Below, piece after piece: positions 9,199 to 21,700 of a stretch of DNA of 64,000 nucleotides (position 1 is the stretch's first letter; each line of letters begins with the position of its first letter). Origin of the DNA: Daphnia carinata (Eukaryota > Arthropoda > Branchiopoda > Diplostraca > Daphniidae). The notes under the pieces were generated by a model that had not been told where the DNA came from, did no database searches, and saw nothing but the letters and a program-made list of their open reading frames with translations. The stretch is from the NCBI RefSeq assembly GCF_022539665.2, contig NC_081334.1:8898424-8962423 (forward strand). The letters run 5' to 3'. Made by a program: the position numbers and the translations under genes.

Positions 9199-11981
9199 TG
9201 ATGTTGAGGGGGCCCTGGAATATTAGGTCTTTGTGAATTCCTATATTTCGGACAATTATTAGACTTATGCCCAATTTCTCTGCAGGAGTAGCAGACTGGA
9301 GGCTGGGCTTGTTCCAGATTGTGACGCTGGAATTGACGACAGTTGAACTGAGTGTGACCGCGGTAACCACAAAATTTACAAGTTATTATCTGCTGATCTG
9401 ACCTGTCACTATTATTATTGTTAGGTGGCCTTGAGAAAGGGGACGCAGCTTGCGTTTGTCTGTTTGGAAATCGAGGAGGTTGGTGTTGGTAAGGATTAAG
9501 ATTATAATTGTTATTATTATAATTATCATTGGGGCGTTGCTGGGGAGGCCTCCAGTTCCTGCCTTGATCAGGGTGAATCGATTGAAATGAAACTTGTTTC
9601 CTATAAGGAGTTCCTGTTGTAGCAGAAGAATAATCTTTCCTATCTTGCTGGAGTTGTCTTACAGCCTGTGTGAGTTCGTGAATAACCTCCTGAATCTCAT
9701 CTTTATCCGACTTTGGATTATCCCCTTGCTTATGGCTATGGCGAATATTAGCAACGGCACTGCTTACAATTTCTTTCTGGTCAAGTAACATTTGCTTAAG
9801 TTCTTTTAATTCCGAATTTTTGTTGTTAAATGACTCGTCAATTGCCCTAACAAATTCATGCTTCTCGCGGTCTGTTTCTAAAGCTTCCAACCGAACAGCA
9901 TAGACGCGTGTTGCTGCTACGAGTTCGTTATAATCTTTAAATTCCTTATATCTGACTTTAGCTTGTAATTTTGAATCTAATCCTTCGATAAATTTTTGCA
10001 TGAGAATAACGGCGAAGGATTTTTCCATATACCCATCAGGATATGCCTTTTTAAAAATTTCCTGTAAACGATGAGCATAGTCAACAATTTTTTCTCCAGG
10101 TTTACGTTTAGCTTTATTGAATTTCTTAATGTACACATCAACATTTTCATCTCCGTGGAAGTGATCGAGCAAAGCCGTTTTAATGGAACCATAGTCGTAT
10201 GGATGATTTTTAATTAAGGTTTGTATGACAGAAAAAGCTTTATCTGTAAATTTTGCACGCATCATTTGAATAATTTTTCCTTCAGACCATCCTGCCCCAT
10301 CAATTATACTCTCAAAAGATTCCAGCCAAGAGTCAAAACGAGAAATTGGACTTCCGGAAAAAGGAGGGAGAAGTTGTAGACGTGAAAAGGTATGCTGGTT
10401 GTTTTGCATATCATACAAATCATTAACTGTAGCTGTCTTGATAGGGGAATAAGAGTAAGCCATATTGTCGGTAAAAAAAGTTACAGGGGAGTTTGGAGCT
10501 CCGTGATGGTGAGTTTGCGTGATGCCTGGAATGTGGCTTGAAACCGACCGGGATTCGCTTACTTTGTTGTCGGTCAGTTGTATCGACGGTTTTTGAATCG
10601 TAGTCGTTCTGTCTGGCGCTTGTCTGTCTGCTGTGATGATGTCGAACAAGTTGGGGTGATCTCCGGCTCTTCCTGATTTTCCCGAATGGACGATAGCAAC
10701 TGTTTCAATTGTTTGGCAGTCTGGGTGAGTACGTTTTTGATGATGGACGATAGGTGCTTGTGGCACGGTCGCGCCACTCTCCGGAAGTGGGTCAATCTGT
10801 TTTCGAGCAGTAGCAGTTCGGGTAACAGTGGTTCCGAGCTGGTGATTGATTGTAGCTTCCTTAAGAACGAGAGTAGGTTTAGTATTGCCGTGAGAAGAGT
10901 CAGCTGGAACTCCAACAATGTTTTCTCCAGGTGGATCGAGAATTCGAATGTTTTCAGGATGAGAAACTCGTAATGCCTCTCCTCCTCGCTTGCTTGCGTT
11001 GTCACCTTCGGCACAATGCCGAAGAGGGCCTTGTCCTTGGCTGGTACGAACGTCTGTAGTTCCTCTATGCTGTACGTTTGTCCTAACAGGAACGTCGTAA
11101 ACTGCCTCGCATACGTCGTAAAGGACGTTGTCAACTCGGTCGCCTGTTGGTCCGCCTTCCGCGTTGTCCGCTTTATCCTCCCGCTGGCCCTCACTTCTTG
11201 AATCGCAGCTAGGTATCTCAGGAACACTGTTGGCGTCTCCACGTCTGTCAGCAAATGTGGTTTGCTCAAGGGGCGGCTCCTCAGCCCGAAGTCGTTCAGT
11301 AGTTGGGTCAGCTGGTTCCAAATTTTCGGGTCGTGTGACTGGAAGTCCAACACCCTCTCCTTCAGACACTTGAGTGCTAATATTAGGGATGGAATCGGAC
11401 TCGACGGCGTCGGAAATACTTTGGATGGATTGCTCTGGATCTCGTGGTATAGGTGATGGAGACTCAGATTGAGGTGATCGTCCATTCACTGGGCTTTTCT
11501 TTTGAAAGAAGCTTAAAAGAGTACTCGAGAGGAGACTAGCCTTTGATTCGCTTTTCGTAGGTGATTTTGGAGGAGCAAGACGAGAAAAGAATTAAGCATA
11601 GACCGATCGTGGACGTTGAGTGGCTGCGGCAGTAGACTTAGCACGTGTACCAGTTTGTTTATGGGTGGGTTTAACGAACGGAGCGACTTCCTCATAAGCA
11701 GGATTCGACCGTAATTTACGTAACTGAGTATTATCTGTCTGCACTTTAGGTTTCAAAACAGGGGAAGCAGATTTCGTAACGACCTCAGTGTCTGCTTCTG
11801 ACGCTTTACAGCCCTGAAACTTATCTAACGTGGACGAAGAACGACCTGGTAGTTTCTCAAAATCAATTAACTTAGCAACTGTTTCGTCGGTTATTTGAAC
11901 CACTGGCGTTATGGGAACAAAGGGGGTGCTTACAGGTGTGCGAGGTATCTTATGGCCGCCATAAATAACATCATCAGTCAT
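9186..11981 (-). CDS. gag: Element A Gag polyprotein (one in-frame stop near the N terminus)
   Basis: Start chosen at the ATG at 11981, where element B aligns from its own Met. One frame runs to the stop at 9186 but is interrupted by TAA at 11592-11594; element B has no stop at this position. The region from about 11490 to 10500 is low-complexity (Ser, Pro, Gly, Asp) and carries an overprinted second ORF. The capsid-like retrotransposon Gag domain follows, around FTDKAFSVIQ, DHFHGDENVDVYIKKF and LMQKFIEGLDSKLQAKVRY. Near the C terminus are two CCHC zinc knuckles (CKFCGYRGHTQFNC and CYSCREIGHKSNNC) expected to bind RNA. The stop codon sits 4 nt after the slippery heptamer. The interruption could be a real nonsense mutation, a readthrough site or a sequencing error. 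Confidence 0.85.
9192..9198 (-). promoter_or_regulatory. -1 ribosomal frameshift slippery site, gag-pol (element A)
   Basis: On the minus strand the last gag codons are CAG GGA AAC CAG TAA. The heptamer G GGA AAC fits the canonical X XXY YYZ pattern in the gag frame, and the protease-RT frame is open in -1 from this point. Element B keeps the identical heptamer at 50222-50228. A downstream pseudoknot was not assessed. Confidence 0.75.
10574..11485 (-). CDS. Overprinted ORF inside gag (element A, 303 aa)
   Basis: A 303-codon ATG-initiated frame lies wholly inside gag, +1 to the gag frame. Its ATG at 11485 sits in the SPVNGR coding segment of gag. The protein is Leu-rich and looks helical, quite unlike the disordered Gag text it overlaps. 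Element B has the matching ORF (51485-52519) with its ATG at the equivalent base. Shared blocks include LSLHHLYHEI, FTTYAR(Q/E)FT, LLGQTY(S/N)I and PAKDK(A/D)LF. Both ends of the ORF are basic in B; in A it stops after RFKNRRYN. No family recognised. Translation could come from leaky scanning or a spliced mRNA; this is inference. Because B's gag is broken by frameshifts while this frame is still open, chance retention is less likely. Confidence 0.7.
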   Translation of the reverse strand: MDDHLNLSLHHLYHEIQSNPSKVFPTPSSPIPSLILALKCLKERVLDFQSHDPKIWNQLTQLLNDFGLRSRPLSKPHLLTDVETPTVFLRYLAAIQEVRASGRIKRTTRKADQQATELTTSFTTYARQFTTFLLGQTYSIEELQTFVPAKDKALFGIVPKVTTQASEEERHYEFLILKTFEFSIHLEKTLLEFQLTLLTAILNLLSFLRKLQSITSSEPLLPELLLLENRLTHFRRVARPCHKHLSSIIKNVLTQTAKQLKQLLSSIRENQEEPEITPTCSTSSQQTDKRQTERLRFKNRRYN

Positions 11982-12079
11982 TGTGGTTGAGTTCGAGAAA
12001 CCGCTGCCACCATAATGTAAAGCATCTTCCCGCGTGGGATGATGGACTTTACGGATTAAGACAAATAAATGTAAATTGA

Positions 12080-12097
12080 ACTCGAGGCGTTTTACCA
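12080..12097 (-). other. Primer-binding site candidate, element A
   Basis: Three nucleotides inside the 5' LTR end (minus strand) the sequence starts TGGTAAAACGCCTCGAG. A TGG start just inside the LTR is usual for a tRNA-primed LTR element. The matching region of B starts TGGGAAATACGCC. The tRNA was not identified. Confidence 0.45.
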
Positions 12098-12101
12098 ACA
12101 A

Positions 12102-12742
12102 TGACGTCTGTGTTTATTATAAGCTAGGATATAAGAAATAAAAAGACAAGAGAAGAAAAAAAGAGAAGAAACATTCAGAAAACAAGTTAAAAGAAGGAAC
12201 AGTTAAACAGGGTCTTACCGTGAACTCACGAGTGAAAGAACGGAAGATAAAATGACACAAGACGAACTTGGAATTCAGCTTCCACACAGACAGAGTTTGG
12301 AACGCAAGAATTGACACAGAACGTCTGAGAAGACTCAAGACGAGAACGAGTTTTCTACTCAAAAGGTTTGGTTACTGAAACATTAATTACGGTACAATAC
12401 TACTCAAATAAGCAAGGAAAAATGACTTAGGGAAACTACTCGGCACGGCTGCAACAACTTGTCTGATCTTCCTCAGATGCTGGGTTAAACCACGGAACTT
12501 TGCATATTGCAAAGTGGCGTGATTGGGAGGAGCTTGTAGGCTTCACGCGGTTAACCAATCAAAAAGACGCGTTCAATATGGTGTGATATTGGTGACGTAT
12601 CGTCTGCGTGAATCAGCTTGCAGGTGTTCATCTAGGTCAGATCACTCCCGGCGGCGTGTTGCAATTGCCATGTCCAGGCTTGTATTGGCTACTGAAGCAA
12701 AAGCGAGAAAAGTTAAAGTAAGATATATTCGGCTTCGTTACA
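12102..12742 (-). repeat. 5' LTR of element A
   Basis: Boundaries TG...CA are set by homology with the LTRs of element B: both begin TGA at the gag-leader side and end GGCTTCGTTACA next to satellite. They share internal blocks such as GTCTTACCGTGA and CAGGTGTTCATCTAGGTCA. Length 641 bp. On the right it abuts the satellite directly. The partner 3' LTR is not in the window and would lie in the gap. Confidence 0.75.
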
Positions 12743-15700
12743 ATAGTATTATAGAATCAGTTTTATGATTTACATTCAAACAGTATCAAATATACGTGTA
12801 TTCAATGTGAATATAGTGTGATACAGTAAGTTTCAATATCTACATTCAAACAGCATCAAATATACGTGAATTCAATTTGAATATAGTGTGATACAGTGAG
12901 TTTCAATATCTACATTCAAACAGCATCAAATTAACGTGTATTCAATGTGAATATAGTGTTATAGAATCAGTTTCATGATGTACATTCAAACAGTATCAAA
13001 TATACGTCTATTCAATGTGAATATAGTATTATAGAATCTGAGTTTCAATATCTACATTCAAACAGCATCAAATGTACGTGTATTCAATGTGAATATAGTG
13101 TGATACAGTAAGTTTCAATATCTACATTCAAGCAGCATCAAATATACGTGTATTCAATGTGAATATAGTGTTCTAGAATCAGTTTCATGATCTACATTCA
13201 AACAGTATCAAATATACGTGTATTCAATGTGAATATAGTGTGATACAGTGAGTTTCAATATCTACATTCAAACAGCATCAAATATACGTGTATTCAATGT
13301 GAATAAAGTATTATAGAATCAGTTTCATGATCTACATTCAAACAGCATCAAATATACGTGTATTCAATGTTAATATAGTGTGATACAGTGAGTTTCAATA
13401 TCTACATTCAAACAGCATCAAATATACGTGTATTCAATGTGAATATAGTGTTATAGAATCAGTTTCATGATCTACATTCAAACAGTATCAAATATACGTG
13501 TATTCAATGTGAATATAGTGTGATACAGTGAGTTTCAATATCTACATTCAAACAGCATCAAATATACGTGTATTCAATGTGAATATAGTATTATAGAATC
13601 AGTTTCAATATCTACATTCAAACAGCATCAAATATATGTGTATTCAATGTGAATATATTGTGATACAGTGAGTTTCAACATCTACATTCAAACAGCATCA
13701 AATATACGTGTATTCAATGTGAATATAGTGTGATACAGTGAGTTTCAATATCTACATTCAAACAGCATCAAATATACGTGTATTCAATGTGAATATAGTA
13801 TTATAGAATCAGTTTTATGATCTACATTCAAACAGTATCAAATATACGTGTATTCAATGTGAATATAGTGTGATACAGTGAGTTTCAATATCTACATTCA
13901 AACAGCATCAAATATACGTGTATTCAATGTGAATATAGTATTATAGAATCAGTTTCAATATCTACATTCAAACAGCATCAAATATACGTGTATTCAATGT
14001 GAATATAGTGTTGTAGAATCAGTTTCATGATCTACATTTAAACAGCATCAAATATACGTGTATATAATGTGAATATAGTGTGATACAGTGAGTTTCAATA
14101 TCTACATTCAAACAGCATCAAATATACGTGTATTCAATGTGAATATAGTGTTATAGAATCAGTTTCAATGATCTACATTCAAACAGTATCAAATATACGT
14201 GTATTCAATGTGAATATAGTGTTATAGAATCAGTTTCATGATCTACATTCAAACAGCATCAAATATACGTGTATTCAATGTGAATATAGTGTTATAGAAT
14301 CAGTTTCATGATCTATATTCAAACAGCATCAAATATACGTGTATTCAATGTGAATATAGTGTGATACAGTGAGTTTCAATATCTACATTCAAACAGCATC
14401 AAATATACGTGTATTCAATGTGAATATAGTGTTATAGAATCAGTTTCAATATCTACATTCAAACAGCATCAAATATACGTGTATTCAATGTGAATATAGT
14501 GTTATAGAATCAGTTTCAATATCTACATTCAAACAGCATCAAATATACGTGTATTCAATGTGAATATAGTGTTATAGAATCAGTTTCATATCTACATTCA
14601 AACAGCATCAAATATACGTGTATTCAATGTGAATATAGTGTTATAGAATCAGTTTCAATGATCTACATTCAAACAGCATCAAATATACGTGTATTCAATG
14701 TGAATATAGTGTTATAGAATCAGTTTCATATCTACATTCAAACAGCATCAAATATACGTGTATTCAATGTGAATATAGTGTTATAGAATCAGTTTCAATA
14801 TCTACATTCAAACAGCATCAAATATACTGTATTCAATGTGAATATAGTGTTATAGAATCAGTTTCATGATCTACATTCAAACAGCATCAAATATACGTGT
14901 ATTCAATGTGAATATAGTGTTATAGAATCAGTTTCATATCTACATTCAAACAGCATCAAATATACGTGTATTCAATGTGAATATAGTGTGATACAGTCAG
15001 TTTCAATATCTACATTCAAACAGCATCAAATATACGTGTATTCAATGTGAATATAGTGTTATAGAATCAGTTTCATGATCTACATTCAAACAGCATCAAA
15101 TATACGTGTATTCAATGTGAATATAGTGTGATACAGTGAGTTTCAATATCTACATTCAAACAGCATCAAATATACGTGTATTCAATGTGAATATAGTGTT
15201 ATAGAATCAGTTTCATGATCTACATTCAAACAGCATCAAATATACGTGTATTCAATGTGAATATAGTGTGATACAGTGAGTTTCAATATCTACATTCAAA
15301 CAGCATCAAATATAAGAGTATTAGATGTGAATATAGTGTGATACAATAAGTTACCATATCTACATACAAACAGCATCAAATATACGTGTATTCAATGTGA
15401 ATATAGTGTTATAGAATCAGTTTCATGATCTACATTCAAACAGCATCAAATATACGTGTATTCAATGTGAATATAGTGTGATACAATAAGTTACAATAAC
15501 TACATTCAAACAGCATCAAATATACGTGTATTCAATGTGAATATAGTGTGATAGAATCAGTGAGTTTCAATATCTACATTCAAACAGCATCAAATATACG
15601 TGTATTCAATGTGAATATAGTGTTATAGAATCAGTTTCAATATCTACATTCAAACAGCATCAAATATACGTGTATTCAATGTGAATATAGTGTTATAGAA

Positions 15701-18700
15701 TCAGTTTCAATATCTACATTCAAACAGCATCAAATATACGTGTATTCAATGTGAATATAGTGTTATAGAATCAGTTTCATGATCTACATTCAAACAGCAT
15801 CAAATATACGTGTATTCAATGTGAATATAGTGTGATACAGTGAGTTTCAATATCTACATTCAAACAGCATCAAATATACGTGTATTCAATGTGAATATAG
15901 TGTTATAGAATCAGTTTCAATATCTACATTCAAACAGCATCAAATATACGTGTATTCAATGTGAATATAGTGTTATAGAATCAGTTTCAATATCTACATT
16001 CAAACAGCATCAAATATACGTGTATTCAATGTGAATATAGTGTTATAGAATCAGTTTCATATCTACATTCAAACAGCATCAAATATACGTGTATTCAATG
16101 TGAATATAGTGTTATAGAATCAGTTTCATGATCTACATTCAAACAGCATCAAATATACGTGTATTCAATGTGAATATAGTGTGATACATCAGTTTCAATA
16201 TCTACATTCAAACAGCATCAAATATACGTGTATTCAATGTGAATATAGTGTTATAGAATCAGTTTCAATATCTACATTCAAACAGCATCAAATATACGTG
16301 TATTCAATGTGAATATAGTGTTATAGAATCAGTTTCATGATCTACATTCAAACAGCATCAAATATACGTGTATTCAATGTGAATATAGTGTTATAGAATC
16401 AGTTTCATATCTACATTCAAACAGCATCAAATATACGTGTATTCAATGTGAATATAGTGTGATACAGTGAGTTTCAATATCTACATTCAAACAGCATCAA
16501 ATATACGTGTATTCAATGTGAATATAGTGTTATAGAATCAGTTTCATATCTACATTCAAACAGCATCAAATATACGTGTATTCAATGTGAATATAGTGTG
16601 ATACAGTGAGTTTCAATATCTACATTCAAACAGCATCAAATATACGTGTATTCAATGTGAATATAGTGTTATAGAATCAGTTTCATGATCTACATTCAAA
16701 CAGCATCAAATATACGTGTATTCAATGTGAATATAGTGTTATACAATGAGTTTCAATATCTACATTCAAACAGCATCAAATATACGTGTATTCAATGTGA
16801 ATATAGTGTGATACAGTCAGTTTCATATCTACATTCAAACAGCATCAAATATACGTGTATTCAATGTGAATATAGTGTTATAGAATCAGTTTCATGATCT
16901 ACATTCAAACAGCATCAAATATACGTGTATTCAATGTGAATATAGTGTGATACAATGAGTTTCAATATCTACATTCAAACAGCATCAAATATACGTGTAT
17001 TCAATGTGAATATAGTGTTATAGAATCAGTTTCAATATCTACATTCAAACAGCATCAAATATACGTGTATTCAATGTGAATATAGTGTTATAGAATCAGT
17101 TTCATATCTACATTCAAACAGCATCAAATATACGTGTATTCAATGTGAATATAGTGTGATACAATGAGTTTCAATATCTACATTCAAACAGCATCAAATA
17201 TACGTGTATTCAATGTGAATATAGTGTTATAGAATCAGTTTCAATATCTACATTCAAACAGCATCAAATATACGTGTATTCAATGTGAATATAGTGTTAT
17301 AGAATCAGTTTCAATGATCTATATTCAAACAGCATCAAATATACGTGTATTCAATGTGAATATAGTGTGATACAGTGAGTTTCAATATCTACATTCAAAC
17401 AGCATCAAATATACGTGTATTCAATGTGAATATAGTGTTATAGAATCAGTTTCAATATCTACATTCAAACAGCATCAAATATACGTGTATTCAATGTGAA
17501 TATAGTGTTATAGAATCAGTTTCAATATCTACATTCAAACAGCATCAAATATACGTGTATTCAATGTGAATATAGTGTTATAGAATCAGTTTCAATATCT
17601 ACATTCAAACAGCATCAAATATACGTGTATTCAATGTGAATATAGTGTTATAGAATCAGTTTCAATATCTACATTCAAACAGCATCAAATATACGTGTAT
17701 TCAATGTGAATATAGTGTTATACAATGAGTTTCAATATCTACATTCAAACAGCATCAAATATACGTGTATTCAATGTGAATATAGTGTTATAGAATCAGT
17801 TTCAATATCTACATTCAAACAGCATCAATATACGTGTATTCAATGTGAATATAGTGTTATAGAATCAGTTTCATGATCTACATTAAAACAGCATCAAATA
17901 TACGTGTATTCAATGTGAATATAGTGTGATACAGTCAGTTTCAATATCTACATTCAAACAGCATCAAATATACGTGTATTCAATGTGAATATAGTGTTAT
18001 AGAATCAGTTTCATGATCTACATTCAAACAGCATCAAATATACGTGTATTCAATGTGAATATAGTGTTATAGAATCAGTTTCAATATCTACATTCAAACA
18101 GCATCAAATATACGTGTATTCAATGTGAATATAGTGTTATAGAATCAGTTTCAATATCTACATTCAAACAGCATCAAATATACGTGTATTCAATGTGAAT
18201 ATAGTGTTATAGAATCAGTTTCAATATCTACATTCAAACAGCATCAAATATACGTGTATTCAATGTGAATATAGTGTGATACAGTCAGTTTCAATATCTA
18301 CATTCAAACAGCATCAAATATACGTGTATTCAATGTGAATATAGTGTTATAGAATCAGTTTCATATCTACATTCAAACAGCATCAAATATACGTGTATTC
18401 AATGTGAATATAGTGTTATAGAATCAGTTTCAATATCTACATTCAAACAGCATCAAATATACGTGTATTCAATGTGAATATAGTGTTATAGAATCAGTTT
18501 CAATATCTACATTCAAACAGCATCAAATATACGTGTATTCAATGTGAATATAGTGTTATAGAATCAGTTTCAATATCTACATTCAAACAGCATCAAATAT
18601 ACGTGTATTCAATGTGAATATAGTGTGATACAGTGAGTTTCAATATCTACATTCAAACAGCATCAAATATACGTGTATTCAATGTGAATATAGTGTTATA

Positions 18701-21700
18701 GAATCAGTTTCATGATCTACATTCAAACAGCATCAAATATACGTGTATTCAATGTGAATATAGTGTTATAGAATCAGTTTCAATATCTACATTCAAACAG
18801 CATCAAATATACGTGTATTCAATGTGAATATAGTGTTATAGAATCAGTTTCAATATCTACATTCAAACAGCATCAAATATACGTGTATTCAATGTGAATA
18901 TAGTGTTATAGAATCAGTTTCAATATCTACATTCAAACAGCATCAAATATACGTGTATTCAATGTGAATATAGTGTTATAGAATCAGTTTCAATATCTAC
19001 ATTCAAACAGCATCAAATATACGTGTATTCAATGTGAATATAGTGTTATAGAATACAGTGAGTTTCAATATCTACATTCAAACAGCATCAAATATACGTG
19101 TATTCAATGTGAATATAGTGTTATACAATCAGTTTCAATATCTACATTCAAACAGCATCAAATATACGTGTATTCAATGTGAATATAGTGTTATAGAATC
19201 AGTTTCAATATCTACATTCAAACAGCATCAAATATACGTGTATTCAATGTGAATATAGTGTTATAGAATCAGTTTCATATCTACATTCAAACAGCATCAA
19301 ATATACGTGTATTCAATGTGAATATAGTGTGATACAGTGAGTTTCAATATCTACATTCAAACAGCATCAAATATACGTGTATTCAATGTGAATATAGTGT
19401 TATAGAATCAGTTTCAATATCTACATTCAAACAGCATCAAATATACGTGTATTCAATGTGAATATAGTGTTATAGAATCAGTTTCAATATCTACATTCAA
19501 ACAGCATCAAATATACGTGTATTCAATGTGAATATAGTGTTATAGAATCAGTTTCAATATCTACATTCAAACAGCATCAAATATACGTGTATTCAATGTG
19601 AATATAGTGTTATAGAATCAGTTTCAATATCTACATTCAAACAGCATCAAATATACGTGTATTCAATGTGAATATAGTGTTATAGAATCAGTTTCAATAT
19701 CTACATTCAAACAGCATCAAATATACGTGTATTCAATGTGAATATAGTGTTATAGAATCAGTTTCATATCTACATTCAAACAGCATCAAATATACGTGTA
19801 TTCAATGTGAATATAGTGTGATACAGTGAGTTTCAATTCTACATTCAAACAGCATCAAATATACGTGTATTCAATGTGAATATAGTGTTATAGAATCAGT
19901 TTCAATATCTACATTCAAACAGCATCAAATATACGTGTATTCAATGTGAATATAGTGTTATAGAATCAGTTTCATATCTACATTCAAACAGCATCAAATA
20001 TACGTGTATTCAATGTGAATATAGTGTGATACAGTGAGTTTCAATATCTACATTCAAACAGCATCAAATATACGTGTATTCAATGTGAATATAGTGTTAT
20101 AGAATCAGTTTCAATATCTACATTCAAACAGCATCAAATATACGTGTATTCAATGTGAATATAGTGTTATAGAATCAGTTTCATGATCTACATTCAAACA
20201 GCATCAAATATACGTGTATTCAATGTGAATATAGTGTTATAGAATCAGTTTCAATATCTACATTCAAACAGCATCAAATATACGTGTATTCAATGTGAAT
20301 GTGAATATAGTGTTATAGAATCAGTTTCAATATCTACATTCAAACAGCATCAAATATACGTGTATTCAATGTGAATATAGTGTTATAGAATCAGTTTCAA
20401 TATCTACATTCAAACAGCATCAAATATACGTGTATTCAATGTGAATATAGTGTTATAGAATCAGTTTCAATATCTACATTCAAACAGCATCAAATATACG
20501 TGTATTCAATGTGAATATAGTGTTATACAATCAGTTTCAATATCTACATTCAAACAGCATCAAATATACGTGTATTCAATGTGAATATAGTGTTATAGAA
20601 TCAGTTTCAATATCTACATTCAAACAGCATCAAATATACGTGTATTCAATGTGAATATAGTGTTATAGAATCAGTTTCAATATCTACATTCAAACAGCAT
20701 CAAATATACGTGTATTCAATGTGAATATAGTGTTATAGTTTCAATATCTACATTCAAACAGCATCAAATATCTATTCATTCAAACAGTATCAAATATAAA
20801 CAGCATCAAATATACGTGTATTCAATGTGAATATAGTGTGATACAGTGAGTTTCAATATCTACATTCAAACAGCATCAAAAATACGTGTATTCAATGTGA
20901 ATATAGTGTTATACAGTCAGTTTCAATATCTACATTCAAACAGCATCAAATATACGTGTATTCAATGTGAATATAGTGTTATAGAATCAGTTTCAATATC
21001 TACATTCAAACAGCATCAAATATACGTGTATTCAATGTGAATATAGTGTTATAGAATCAGTTTCAATATCTACATTCAAACAGCATCAAATATACGTGTA
21101 TTCAATGTGAATATAGTGTTATATAATCAGTTTCAATATCTACATTCAAACAGCATCAAATATACGTGTATTCAATGTGAATATAGTGTTATAGAATCAG
21201 TTTCAATATCTACATTCAAACAGCATCAAATATACGTGTATTCAATGTGAATATAGTGTTATACAATCAGTTTCAATATCTACATTCAAACAGCATCAAA
21301 TATACGTGTATTCAATGTGAATATAGTGTTATAGAATCAGTTTCAATATCTACATTCAAACAGCATCAAATATACGTGTATTCAATGTGAATATAGTGTT
21401 ATAGAATCAGTTTCAATATCTACATTCAAACAGCATCAAATATACGTGTATTCAATGTGAATATAGTGTTATACAGTCAGTTTCAATATCTACATTCAAA
21501 CAGCATCAAATATACGTGTATTCAATGTGAATATAGTGTTATAGAATCAGTTTCAATATCTACATTCAAACAGCATCAAATATACGTGTATTCAATGTGA
21601 ATATAGTGTGATACAATGAGTTTCAATATCTACATTCAAACAGCATCAAATATACGTGTATTCAATGTGAATATAGTGTTATAGAATCAGTTTCAATATC

